DNA of 64,000 bases. Source: Gp13-AA77 sp035946575. Its GTDB lineage: Bacteria > Acidobacteriota > Terriglobia > UBA7540. The DNA lies in contig DASYZG010000024.1 in assembly GCA_035946575.1 (NCBI GenBank), forward strand, positions 139,389 through 203,388. The letters are read 5' to 3'. Every line of letters starts with the position of its first letter. Positions within the stretch are counted from its first letter, which is position 1. Positions 43,897-53,766 of the stretch are shown here, one piece after another. The notes under the pieces are model-generated. The model was not told the DNA's origin and ran no database searches. It saw nothing but the letters and a program-made list of their open reading frames with translations. The position numbers were made by a program, and so were the translations under genes.

Positions 43897-44895
43897 CTAG
43901 GGCGCCGGCGAGGCCGTCTGGAACGGATTCGGCGACCCTGGAGCGCCGCCCTGGGGGGCGCCCGTGGACATGCCCGGCATCATCCAGGCTCCGGCAACCA
44001 CTCCGAAAAACTCCCATTCGTTGTAATGCTGCTTGCCGTTCCAGATGCGAATCGACGCGTGGCGGCTCGTGCTCGCTACACCCGCTATGAACCCTCCAAA
44101 AGTTTTCCTGGACCCATCGTCCGACTGACTCGATGAGCCGTCCTCCGCTTCCCCCTGGCCTCCTGCCGGGTCCTGACCTCCCGCCGCGGTCTCCGGCGAG
44201 CCCGGCTCATCAGACTGAGGATCCGCTGGGCTGGATTCCGCGTCGGCGTCGCCCGATTGAGACTGGCTCGCTTGCGACGGCCGGAAGAGAGCGGGTTGGC
44301 CGCCAAACCCGAACTGCGCGGAAGCGTATTGAGACGGGACGAACAGCGTCGAACTGATCGGGGCCTGACCGAACTGGGGGACACTAGGGGAAATCGCCGC
44401 CGAACCCAGGGCTGCTTGCCCGGGAGAGTTCGAACCCGGCCTGCCCATCATCGTGGAGTCGGCCAGTACTCCCGCTGGACTGATGTAAATGAAGCGCCAG
44501 TCTCCGCCTCGAGTCATCGGATCCTTGAATTCCTTGCGCAGAAACCGAATGTTGTTCGTCTCGATCAGTTCCTGCACCGTAAAGGGATAACGTCCAAATT
44601 GGTTGTGGAAGAGGTAGATGGCACGCGCGTACTGGTTGCCTCTGAAAACGAGCTCTTCTTCCCGCTCGCGCTGACCTTGAGTGAGGATATCCGGCGCGAG
44701 CGCCGTGAGCCAAACCAGCAGCACGGTTACGGTCACCATCAGCAGGAGCAGCGTGTAGCCTCGGTTTCGACTTCCGACCGGCCATGGCTTGCGATGTGAT
44801 TCGCCGTCCCTTCCCCGCCCGCTTGACCGGCCCATCCCGCGACTACCCCTCGCCATCGCTCTCCTACAAGATCTGGTCATTCCGCCGTGGCTCAC
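43897..44895 (-). CDS. Type II secretion/type IV pilus pseudopilin, non-canonical
   Basis: A 332-residue protein with a prepilin-like N-terminus: a basic leader of about 46 residues, then R-N-R-G-Y-T-L-L-L-L-M-V-T-V-T-V-L-L. Cleavage after the Gly would leave Y1; position 5 is Leu instead of the usual Glu, a change seen in some minor pseudopilins. The pilin-like part continues to about residue 150 (F-R-G-N-Q-Y-A-R-A-I, F-G-R-Y-P-F-T-V-Q-E-L). The C-terminal half is low-complexity Ser/Gly/Pro/Gln. ATG 44895 overlaps the stop of the PilP-like gene as ATGA, so translation is coupled. It would be processed by a prepilin peptidase not found in this window. Confidence 0.78.
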   Translation of the reverse strand: MSHGGMTRSCRRAMARGSRGMGRSSGRGRDGESHRKPWPVGSRNRGYTLLLLMVTVTVLLVWLTALAPDILTQGQREREEELVFRGNQYARAIYLFHNQFGRYPFTVQELIETNNIRFLRKEFKDPMTRGGDWRFIYISPAGVLADSTMMGRPGSNSPGQAALGSAAISPSVPQFGQAPISSTLFVPSQYASAQFGFGGQPALFRPSQASQSQSGDADAESSPADPQSDEPGSPETAAGGQDPAGGQGEAEDGSSSQSDDGSRKTFGGFIAGVASTSRHASIRIWNGKQHYNEWEFFGVVAGAWMMPGMSTGAPQGGAPGSPNPFQTASPAP

Positions 44896-45539
44896 TGTCT
44901 TTGCCTGCCGCCTTCCTGTGGGAACTGCAGCTGCTCCGTCCGGTGGTAAGCCTCGTCTTCCACTTCAACTGCCGTCGCAGTGATCTGAAGCACCTTGTAT
45001 CGGTTCCCGAACAAGTCGCCCTTCTTCGCGGTGTATACGTGCACGTCCCTGGTGTTCTCCGAGCAGTCGGCGGTGCCTGGGCAGTCCTCGATGAATGCCT
45101 GCCGCGGCGCTCCTTTTTCCTCCTCGTAACCAAGCGCCTTGAGCGTTATGGGGGCCGGCAGCGGCGGGGCTGCTGCCAGCAGCGGCGGGCTGATCGGGAG
45201 GGGAAGAGGTGCGGCAGCGGCCTTCGCGTCCATCGCCTTCTTCTCTTCCGGTGTCACCCCGAAATCAAACGGACTACGGGTGTAAGCCGGCGCCGGCCGC
45301 CCCTGCAGCCTGTCCAGCGTCCGCAGATCGACCTTAGGGTCGTAAACGGCCAGGTCCTCCGGCAGGCCTCGCGAATCGCGCCCTGTGGCAGTCCGGGCAG
45401 GCGCCGCAGAACTTCCCGGTCCGGTCGCAGATGCAGCACCCGTGCTGACATAGGTCCAGACCAGGTAGATCACCAGGGCCAGGCACAGCAACCCGAGGAG
45501 GGCCGCTTTCCTCTTCTCGCCTTGTCGAAGTTCCTTCAT
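44892..45539 (-). CDS. PilP-like alignment-complex protein
   Basis: A 215-residue bitopic inner-membrane protein. One transmembrane helix (L-L-G-L-L-C-L-A-L-V-I-Y-L-V-W) comes first, then a Pro/Ala-rich periplasmic stretch, then a small beta domain at about residues 125-205 with L-K-A-L-G-Y and G-D-L-F-G-N-R-Y-K-V-L-Q-I. Size, topology and position after pilM-pilN-pilO match PilP/GspC, which link the inner-membrane platform to the secretin. Sequence similarity is weak, so the call rests mainly on context. ATG 45539 gives M-K-E-L-R; GTG 45557 is an alternative. Confidence 0.65.
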   Translation of the reverse strand: MKELRQGEKRKAALLGLLCLALVIYLVWTYVSTGAASATGPGSSAAPARTATGRDSRGLPEDLAVYDPKVDLRTLDRLQGRPAPAYTRSPFDFGVTPEEKKAMDAKAAAAPLPLPISPPLLAAAPPLPAPITLKALGYEEEKGAPRQAFIEDCPGTADCSENTRDVHVYTAKKGDLFGNRYKVLQITATAVEVEDEAYHRTEQLQFPQEGGRQRQ

Positions 45540-45618
45540 GGTCGCGCCACTCGTCACTCGCCACTTTTGCCGATCGGTCTGCGGCGAGCTGCGGCGAACC
45601 GCGCCGGCCGCAGACGAA

Positions 45619-46203
45619 TCATGGCGTCAGGTACAGATCGGCCGCCACATGCATGCTCAATTTGCCGTCCTCTCGTACCTCAAAACCGAAACTGCGAAAC
45701 AGCAGAAAGTCGTCTCCTGACTGGAGCTGCTGCAGAAAATCCATCAGGTTGTTGAACCTCCCTGCCGCGTCCATGTCGATACGAAGCCATTGCAGAGGGT
45801 TCTTGCTCGCGATCTCCGGTTTGTAAGCAACGCCGGTAAGCTCGATCCCACTCTTTTGGGAGACTTGGGCGACCAGGGTATCGGCCGTGGAGAAGGCCCT
45901 TGTCCGCGTGGGTATGTGCTTCTCCAGAAACTGGCTGATCTCGGCGTCAGCCGCAGGCAATTCTGATACATACCGTTGAAGCGTGTTGACGCGCTTCGAC
46001 TCTCTCAGCAGCGAGAGGTGAACCCCAACGCGACGGGTGCGCTCCTCAAGCAGCCGATTCTTGAGGGGTCTGAGGAAGGCAAAATACGCCGTCGAGTCCA
46101 ACAGCACCAGCGCCAGGGCCGCGACTTCGAGGGATCGGGACAGCAATCTGCGGCGAGTCAGGCTCAAGCGACCTCCTGAAGGCCGGGAGAAACGCCGATG
46201 CAC
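45619..46203 (-). CDS. pilO: PilO-like inner-membrane assembly protein
   Basis: A 194-residue protein with one N-terminal membrane helix (L-E-V-A-A-L-A-L-V-L-L-D), a coiled-coil segment (L-L-E-E-R-T-R-R-V-G-V-H-L-S-L-L-R-E) and a ferredoxin-like periplasmic domain. The domain includes G-I-E-L-T-G-V-A-Y-K-P and G-R-F-N-N-L-M-D-F-L-Q-Q-L-Q. This is the PilO/GspM layout. PilO pairs with PilN to form the ring between the cytoplasmic ATPase and the secretin. It lies 31 bp behind the pilM-pilN fusion gene. Confidence 0.8.
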   Translation of the reverse strand: MHRRFSRPSGGRLSLTRRRLLSRSLEVAALALVLLDSTAYFAFLRPLKNRLLEERTRRVGVHLSLLRESKRVNTLQRYVSELPAADAEISQFLEKHIPTRTRAFSTADTLVAQVSQKSGIELTGVAYKPEIASKNPLQWLRIDMDAAGRFNNLMDFLQQLQSGDDFLLFRSFGFEVREDGKLSMHVAADLYLTP

Positions 46204-46234
46204 CGGGAATCAGTCCTATTGACGGATCGCGCCC

Positions 46235-47827
46235 TCATTTTGCGTTCTCCGCGCCGCTCGGGTCAGCATCGATGCCGCGATAAGAGGCGCGGCAACTCAG
46301 GCTGACAGTGCTGCCGGTTTTAGCTTGATTCTGCTTGTCGAGCCCCACCGTCGCCACTCTCGGGTCGGCAAAATCCTTTGCTTGCTCAAGCCGGCCGATA
46401 AAATCGTCGAGCGCGGCCTGGTTCCTTCCGGCCACCTCAAAATGTACCGTTGCGCCCTCGGCCGTCTCGGCGTAGACCAGCCGCGTCAACTTCACCTCCG
46501 GCGGCAGCAGATCATTGACCCTGGAAACCAGGCCGGAGGCACTGAGCTTCTTCTCCCCGATCAGGGCGTTCACGAACTTCACTTCCCGGTAAGTGCCGCT
46601 GTACTTCGGCTGCTCGAGGTAACGGCGCAGATCCTGCTCCTTCTGGTGCAAGGCCACCTGTTGGCGCTCGTCACGCGCCGCCTCGGCACGGGCGGTCTGA
46701 TAGCTCCGGTAGTTCACCCATAGCGAGCGTGCCAGCAGCAGCAGGGCGAGCAAGGCGAGGCCCGCCGTGGAGCCCGCCGTCGCCAGGGAATACCGGTCGC
46801 GCAGCGTCGGGCTGCTCGCCAGATTCACCGCGATCCTTCGAGGGCTCTCCGGGGGGGCGCTGGCGGCGCGCACCAGGCCGTCCGTGAGGGCGCCGTATCG
46901 CGCAAAATTGTGCTTCGCTTCCTCGGGCAGGCTCGAACCTAGTTCAGGGTCGGTCGTCAGCGTCCGGACCGGGCAGTTCATCAGCCGCGACACGTCCCTC
47001 TCCAGCTCCGGTAGCGCCGCCGGGCGCTCCACGAGCCACGCGTGGCTCACTTCCATCTTCAGGTGATCCCGCGAGGCCGCCCGCACCCGCGCGACTTCCG
47101 TAAGCACGTCGCGAAGCGCGTCGGCCGGGTCCGGTCCCACCTCGCGCGTTCTCCACAGACAAACGCGACGATCGGCCATCACCACGGCCGTTACGAAGCC
47201 ACGGCAGACATGGACCAGCAGTTGCCCCTGCTCGGGGCCCTCGGGAACCATCGGCAGGAGGGCAATGGTGGCCGGCAGGACCAACGCTGCCGCCGCGCGC
47301 GCCGGACCGAGGGTGGATTCGTACTCCGCCACAACGGACTCTTTTGCTGCCATGGCCAGCACTTCCACGTGATCCCGCTGATTTATCAGCACCTGGTGAT
47401 TCACCCGGGCCGCGTCCGCCGTAAAGGGCAGGTTCTCCGCCAGCTTCCAGCGGATCAGCGATCGGGCGTCGTGCCGGTCCTCGGGCAAAGCGGCCAAAGC
47501 GAGGGTATTCACGCGGGCGGAGGCGTCCGGAACCAGCAGTCCGATACGCTCGTTGGCGCCGTTCACGGCGGCGAGTGCGTCCGCGACAGCGCTTCGAACG
47601 GCCGCCGCGTCCGCCAGATTGCTGCGGCTCGCGTGCGGGAGCACCGCTGAGGGCGGGATCGCCACCACGCTGAAGCCCAGGACCTCGCGCCGCTGCTTGG
47701 CGACTCCCACGCGGGCCGCGGCGACAAACCCGGGCTGAATTTCCAGCAGCACAGGCGGCAGAATAAACTCCGCCGGTGGGGCCAGGCCCAACCTCACAAA
47801 GCGCTGTTTGACGATGCCCCAGTCCAT
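46235..47827 (-). CDS. PilM-PilN fusion protein
   Basis: This single 530-residue protein combines two assembly proteins that are usually separate. Residues about 1-340 resemble the actin-like ATP-binding PilM: S-L-I-R-W-K-L-A-E-N-L-P-F, H-V-E-V-L-A-M-A-A-K and a late L-T-D-G-L-V-R-A. At about residue 345 the PilN hallmark I-A-V-N-L-A-S-S-P follows, then a transmembrane helix (G-L-A-L-L-A-L-L-L-L-A), a coiled coil and a periplasmic ferredoxin-like domain. In standard systems the PilN I-N-L-L peptide docks into PilM, so fusion keeps the partners linked. It lies between the ATPase gene and pilO. Confidence 0.85.
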   Translation of the reverse strand: MDWGIVKQRFVRLGLAPPAEFILPPVLLEIQPGFVAAARVGVAKQRREVLGFSVVAIPPSAVLPHASRSNLADAAAVRSAVADALAAVNGANERIGLLVPDASARVNTLALAALPEDRHDARSLIRWKLAENLPFTADAARVNHQVLINQRDHVEVLAMAAKESVVAEYESTLGPARAAAALVLPATIALLPMVPEGPEQGQLLVHVCRGFVTAVVMADRRVCLWRTREVGPDPADALRDVLTEVARVRAASRDHLKMEVSHAWLVERPAALPELERDVSRLMNCPVRTLTTDPELGSSLPEEAKHNFARYGALTDGLVRAASAPPESPRRIAVNLASSPTLRDRYSLATAGSTAGLALLALLLLARSLWVNYRSYQTARAEAARDERQQVALHQKEQDLRRYLEQPKYSGTYREVKFVNALIGEKKLSASGLVSRVNDLLPPEVKLTRLVYAETAEGATVHFEVAGRNQAALDDFIGRLEQAKDFADPRVATVGLDKQNQAKTGSTVSLSCRASYRGIDADPSGAENAK

Positions 47828-47865
47828 AGGAAACGGTCCGCGGCGCGGCGCTCCGGCACGCGCCC

Positions 47866-49473
<1,608 letters not shown>

Positions 49474-49559
49474 CTCGACCTCCGAACGAGATTTTCTGCT
49501 CCCGCGGGAGCTTCGAATGATCGTGTATCCCTGGCCAACTTGCGTAGCCGACCGCGCTC

Positions 49560-50432
49560 CTAGGGCCCTGTGGGGCTCGCAGCGTCGGTGGGCTGGGCAG
49601 ATCCTCTTGACTGTTGCGTCATCTGGGCCCGCTGTTGATACATCTGCTGCAACTGCTGGTTGATAGTTTGTGAGTCCAGCGAGGAGGGTGGGCTCATGGC
49701 TCCTTGGGTCGTCAGGCCCGACTTGTTTGAAAGTGAGGCCGGAGACAAGGCCTGGTCGGTTTGAACCGGCTCGGACGACGCCGATATGTTCGAAGGCGAC
49801 GCCGGAACGGCAGAAGGCGCGTCAGCCACCGCACGCTCCAGCTCCGCCGCAGGAGGGCTGTCAGTCTCGGTTGCTTCATCCGGCGGTGGCGGGGAGACGA
49901 CTCTCGCATACCGGCCGCGAAACGCCGGGGCGCCGGCATCCGTCCCGGAACTTCCAGCAATGTTCTGCCTCGGCATCAATACCACGCTGCCGACATTTCC
50001 CGGATCGGTGTCGGACGCCGCAATCAGGTAGTCAAAGTTCGACCCGCTCAGCAGCGCCGCCAGGACCTGGCGTGCCGGCCCCGGCCCCAGTTCCACCGCG
50101 GGCAGGCGCTCGCTGTTCGCGCCGGCGGGAATGTCAATCTTTACGCCCGTAAGAGCAGCTACCTTGACAAGCACGCTCGCCAGAGTTGAGTCTTGACCTT
50201 GAATCCGAAGCTGACCACCCGTGAACGAGACCTTCAGGTTTCCGGCGCTGGCGTTATCGGGCATCGACGGCGGCGCTGATGGCCGAGCCACGGCGGATGG
50301 CGGACGAGCCGGCGTCACCGCTGCCGCTCCGCCCTGCGCTGCGGACGCCGACGCAGGTTTCTGCGCGGTGGCAGCGCCGGCAGAGGCAAGAAGGGCCAGA
50401 GCACAGCCGATGCTCGTTGTTCGACGCTTCAT
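49560..50432 (-). CDS. Secreted STN/secretin-N0-like domain protein
   Basis: A 290-residue exported protein: signal peptide (A-L-A-L-L-A-S-A-G-A-A-T-A-Q), Ala/Pro linker, then one STN-like domain at about residues 65-160. That domain has L-A-S-V-L-V-K-V-A-A-L-T-G-V-K-I-D-I-P and L-G-P-G-P-A-R-Q-V-L-A-A-L-L-S-G-S-N-F-D-Y-L-I. The rest is Ser/Pro/Gln-rich and seems disordered. STN domains form the N0 ring of secretins and signalling domains of TonB receptors, but here no barrel is attached. As first gene of the assembly operon it may dock onto the secretin encoded at 58.3 kb. ATG 50432 suits the signal peptide. Confidence 0.75.
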   Translation of the reverse strand: MKRRTTSIGCALALLASAGAATAQKPASASAAQGGAAAVTPARPPSAVARPSAPPSMPDNASAGNLKVSFTGGQLRIQGQDSTLASVLVKVAALTGVKIDIPAGANSERLPAVELGPGPARQVLAALLSGSNFDYLIAASDTDPGNVGSVVLMPRQNIAGSSGTDAGAPAFRGRYARVVSPPPPDEATETDSPPAAELERAVADAPSAVPASPSNISASSEPVQTDQALSPASLSNKSGLTTQGAMSPPSSLDSQTINQQLQQMYQQRAQMTQQSRGSAQPTDAASPTGP

Positions 50433-50463
50433 TTCTCCCATATCCAAGGGTCCCGCCGGGCCA

Positions 50464-53400
50464 CTACTCGCCTATAGAATCCAGAAGTGGTAGCGAAATC
50501 GACCCCTCGACGGAGGTTTCGCGGCTCTCCGCCGGCAGTCGGCCTCTCCAGATTTCGTAAATCGCCGGATACACCAGTAACTGCAGCGCGAAGGAGGTGA
50601 AGACACCACCAATCATCGGTGCGGCGATGCGCTTCATCACATCCGAGCCGATCCCTGTTGACCACATGATGGGAAAGAGCCCCACACACATGGTGGCGAA
50701 GGTCATAAACTTGGGCCGCAGGCGCTTGGCTGCGCCCTGGACGATGGCGTCGCGAAGCCCGCCGGGATTGTGCAGACGGCCTTCCCGTGCCGCCTCGTTA
50801 TAGGCCAGGTCGAGGTAGAGGAGCATGAAGACTCCCATTTCGGCGTCGATGCCGAGCAAGGCAATCAGACCCACCCATACCGCTACGCTCATGTTGTAAC
50901 CGGCGAGGCCCAGGAACCACACCGCGCCCACGGCCGAGAAGGGTACGGCCAACAGCACGATCGTCGTTTTGACGATCGACCGTGTGTTCAGGTACAGAAG
51001 CAGGCAGATCAGGATCAGGGTGACCGGCACCCAGAACCTCAGCTGTTGCCGGACGCGGCTGATAACCTCGTACTGCCCGCTCCAGGTGATCGAGCAGCCG
51101 GCGGGCAGCCGCAGATTTTCCTGCAGCAGCCGGTCTGCCTCCTTGACGTAACCTTCGACGTCGCGGCCGGCCACATCCACGTACACGTATCCAGTCAGCA
51201 GGCCGTTTTCATTGCGGATCATCGCGGGTCCTTCCACCGTACTGACCCGGGCGAGATCACTCAGTGCGACCTGTTGGCCGTTGCCGGCCGGGATGGGAAT
51301 CCGCCCCAATGCTCCAAGATCGCTGCGAAAGTCCCGCTGATAACGGACGTTCACCTGGTAGCGCTCCGGACCGAGGACCACAGTGCTCACGTCATCGCCC
51401 CCGATGGCGTTCTCCACCACTTTCTGGGCCTCTTCGAGGCTCACGTCATAGCGCGCCAGCTGCTCGCGGTCCCATTCCAGATCGACGAAATGCCCGGCCG
51501 CGGTACGCTCCGAGAGTACGGCGCGCGTTCCCCGGACCTCAGTCAATACCGACTCGACCTGGAGCCCGACCTCCTGGATCTGCTTCAGGCTGGAGCCGGC
51601 AATTTTCAAACCCACGGGTGTCCTGATCCCGGTGGACAGCATGTCGATGCGCCCCCGGACGGGCATCGTCCAGGCATTACTGACTCCCGGAAGCTTAAGG
51701 GCGCGGTCCATCTCGCTGATCAGTTCGCCGGTGGAGATGGTATCGGGCGTGAGATGACGGAAAACGCGCTTTTCCCATTCCGGCGCCCACGAGGAATACC
51801 AGGTGTCCACGCGCCGCCAGGCGGAGCGCGGCTTGAGAACGACCACGGTTTCCAGCATGGAGAGCGGTGCCGGATCCGTGGCGGTTTCCGCCCGCCCGGC
51901 CTTCCCGAGCACATGATCCACCTCGGGAAACTGGCGCAGGATCCTGTCGCTCACCTCGAGCAACCGGCCCGCCTGGGCAATGGAGATGCCGGGTAGCGTG
52001 GTCGGCATATAGAGAACCGCCCCTTCGTCCAGTGGCGGCATGGACTCGGATCCCAGGCGGTTGAAGACCGGAATCGTGATTACCATCAAGGCGGCGGCAC
52101 CGCCGATCACGTGCCACTTCCAGCGCAAGGTCCACCGGACTACAGGCTCATAAAGGCGGATCAAGGGCCGGCTGACGGGGTGGCGGTCTTCAGACCGGAT
52201 CTCGCCGGCCAGCAGCGCGTTGGCCATCCGACACAGCCACCGCGGGCGGAAATGAAGGCGCTCGACGCGCGTGAGCAAGAGGCGCAGAGCCGGGTCGAGC
52301 GTGATCGCCAGGACGGCGGCAATCACCATAGTCAGCGTCTTGGTGTAGGCGAGGGGGCGGAACATCCGGCCTTCCTCGGCCTGCAATGTCAAGACGGGCA
52401 GGAAGGCGAGGGCAAGGACCAGGAGCGAGAAGAACGTGGGGCCCGCCACTTCCTTGATGGCGCCGAGCACAACGGAGCGGCAGTCGCCCGGGCGGCCCGA
52501 CGCCTGCCAGAGCTCGATCTTCTTGTGGGTCTGTTCGACCACCACGATGGAGGCGTCCACCAGCTCGCTGAAGGCGATCGCCAATCCGGCGAGCGACATG
52601 ACGTTGACGTCCATACCGAGCATGCGGAAGGGAATAAAGGCAATGAGGACCGCCACCGGCATCGTCACGACAGGAATGGCGGCGCTCGGAAAATGCCAGA
52701 GAAAGACAAGGATGATGAGAACGACGGTGATGACCACCTGGATGATCGTCTGGCGGGCCACTCCGATGCTGGCGCGGATCAGGGTGGAGCGGTCGTAAAC
52801 CGGAACCAGCTTCACGCCCGGAGGAAACCCCGGCTCGATCTCCTTGAGCTTGGCCTTGACCCGGTTGATGACGTCCAGGGCGTTTTCGCCGTTACGCATG
52901 ACGACGACGCCGGAAACCACTTCCCCGTTCCCGTCCAGATCGGCGAGCCCGCGGCGCAGGTCAGGTCCCATCACCACCTCACCTACGTCCTTGATACGGA
53001 TCTGGGAACCGGTGCCGCTGACGCCCAGCGGAATGTTCTCAAAATCCGCCAGCGTACGCGCGTATCCCCGCCCCCGGACCATGTACTCGGTCCCGCCGAA
53101 CTCGAGCAATCGGCCGCTGGAGTCGCTGTTGCCACCGCGAACCGCGTCCACAACCCGGCTCACAGGGATGTCATAAGCCCTCAGGCGGTTGGGATCGAGA
53201 TTCACCTGGTACTGGCGAGTGAAGCCGCCGACCGGGGCAACCTCAGCGACGCCCGGAACGGACTGGAGGTAATAGCGCAGGTACCAGTCCTGATAGGACC
53301 GCAGGTCGGCAAGGCTCTGCTTTCCCGAGGTGTCCACCAGGGCATATTGAAAGACCCAGCCGAGCGCGGTGGCGTCAGGACCGATCTCGGTCTTGACGCC

Positions 53401-53766
53401 GTCGGGCAGTCGCGACCGGGCGCTGGAAAGATACTCGGCGACGCGTGAGCGCGCCCAGTACAGATCGGTGCCGTCCTCAAAAATCACGTAAACGTAGGAG
53501 TAGCCAAAATCGGAAAAGCCCCGCACGGTTCTGACGTGAGGGGCGCCGAGCATTGAGGTTACGATCGGGTAAGTGACCTGGTCTTCGACGATGTCGGGGC
53601 TGCGGTCCCAGTGGGAGTAGATGATCACCTGGGTGTCGCTCAGGTCGGGGGTGGCGTCGAGAGGCAGCCGGACCATCGCCCACCATCCGGCGATGGTACC
53701 CAGGGCGATTACGGCAAGCACCGCCAGCTTATGCCCCACCGAAAAGTCGATGATGCGGTTAATCAC
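50464..53766 (-). CDS. Heavy-metal RND efflux pump (CusA/CzcA type)
   Basis: A 1100-residue inner-membrane metal/proton antiporter. It starts I-N-R-I-I-D-F-S-V-G-H-K and has the HME-RND signatures L-P-L-D-A-T-P-D-L-S-D-T-Q-V and, in TM4, A-F-S-E-L-V-D-A-S-I-V-V-V-E-Q-T-H-K with a single aspartate. The L-G-S-E-S-M-P-P-L-D-E-G region carries a methionine at the usual CusA metal-path position. Monovalent Cu/Ag is the most likely substrate, given the CusB-like partner. GTG 53766 overlaps the adaptor stop by eight bases, so translation is coupled; the frame stays open upstream only in the adaptor's shadow. It ends 31 bp before the STN-domain gene. Confidence 0.93.
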   Translation of the reverse strand: MINRIIDFSVGHKLAVLAVIALGTIAGWWAMVRLPLDATPDLSDTQVIIYSHWDRSPDIVEDQVTYPIVTSMLGAPHVRTVRGFSDFGYSYVYVIFEDGTDLYWARSRVAEYLSSARSRLPDGVKTEIGPDATALGWVFQYALVDTSGKQSLADLRSYQDWYLRYYLQSVPGVAEVAPVGGFTRQYQVNLDPNRLRAYDIPVSRVVDAVRGGNSDSSGRLLEFGGTEYMVRGRGYARTLADFENIPLGVSGTGSQIRIKDVGEVVMGPDLRRGLADLDGNGEVVSGVVVMRNGENALDVINRVKAKLKEIEPGFPPGVKLVPVYDRSTLIRASIGVARQTIIQVVITVVLIILVFLWHFPSAAIPVVTMPVAVLIAFIPFRMLGMDVNVMSLAGLAIAFSELVDASIVVVEQTHKKIELWQASGRPGDCRSVVLGAIKEVAGPTFFSLLVLALAFLPVLTLQAEEGRMFRPLAYTKTLTMVIAAVLAITLDPALRLLLTRVERLHFRPRWLCRMANALLAGEIRSEDRHPVSRPLIRLYEPVVRWTLRWKWHVIGGAAALMVITIPVFNRLGSESMPPLDEGAVLYMPTTLPGISIAQAGRLLEVSDRILRQFPEVDHVLGKAGRAETATDPAPLSMLETVVVLKPRSAWRRVDTWYSSWAPEWEKRVFRHLTPDTISTGELISEMDRALKLPGVSNAWTMPVRGRIDMLSTGIRTPVGLKIAGSSLKQIQEVGLQVESVLTEVRGTRAVLSERTAAGHFVDLEWDREQLARYDVSLEEAQKVVENAIGGDDVSTVVLGPERYQVNVRYQRDFRSDLGALGRIPIPAGNGQQVALSDLARVSTVEGPAMIRNENGLLTGYVYVDVAGRDVEGYVKEADRLLQENLRLPAGCSITWSGQYEVISRVRQQLRFWVPVTLILICLLLYLNTRSIVKTTIVLLAVPFSAVGAVWFLGLAGYNMSVAVWVGLIALLGIDAEMGVFMLLYLDLAYNEAAREGRLHNPGGLRDAIVQGAAKRLRPKFMTFATMCVGLFPIMWSTGIGSDVMKRIAAPMIGGVFTSFALQLLVYPAIYEIWRGRLPAESRETSVEGSISLPLLDSIGE

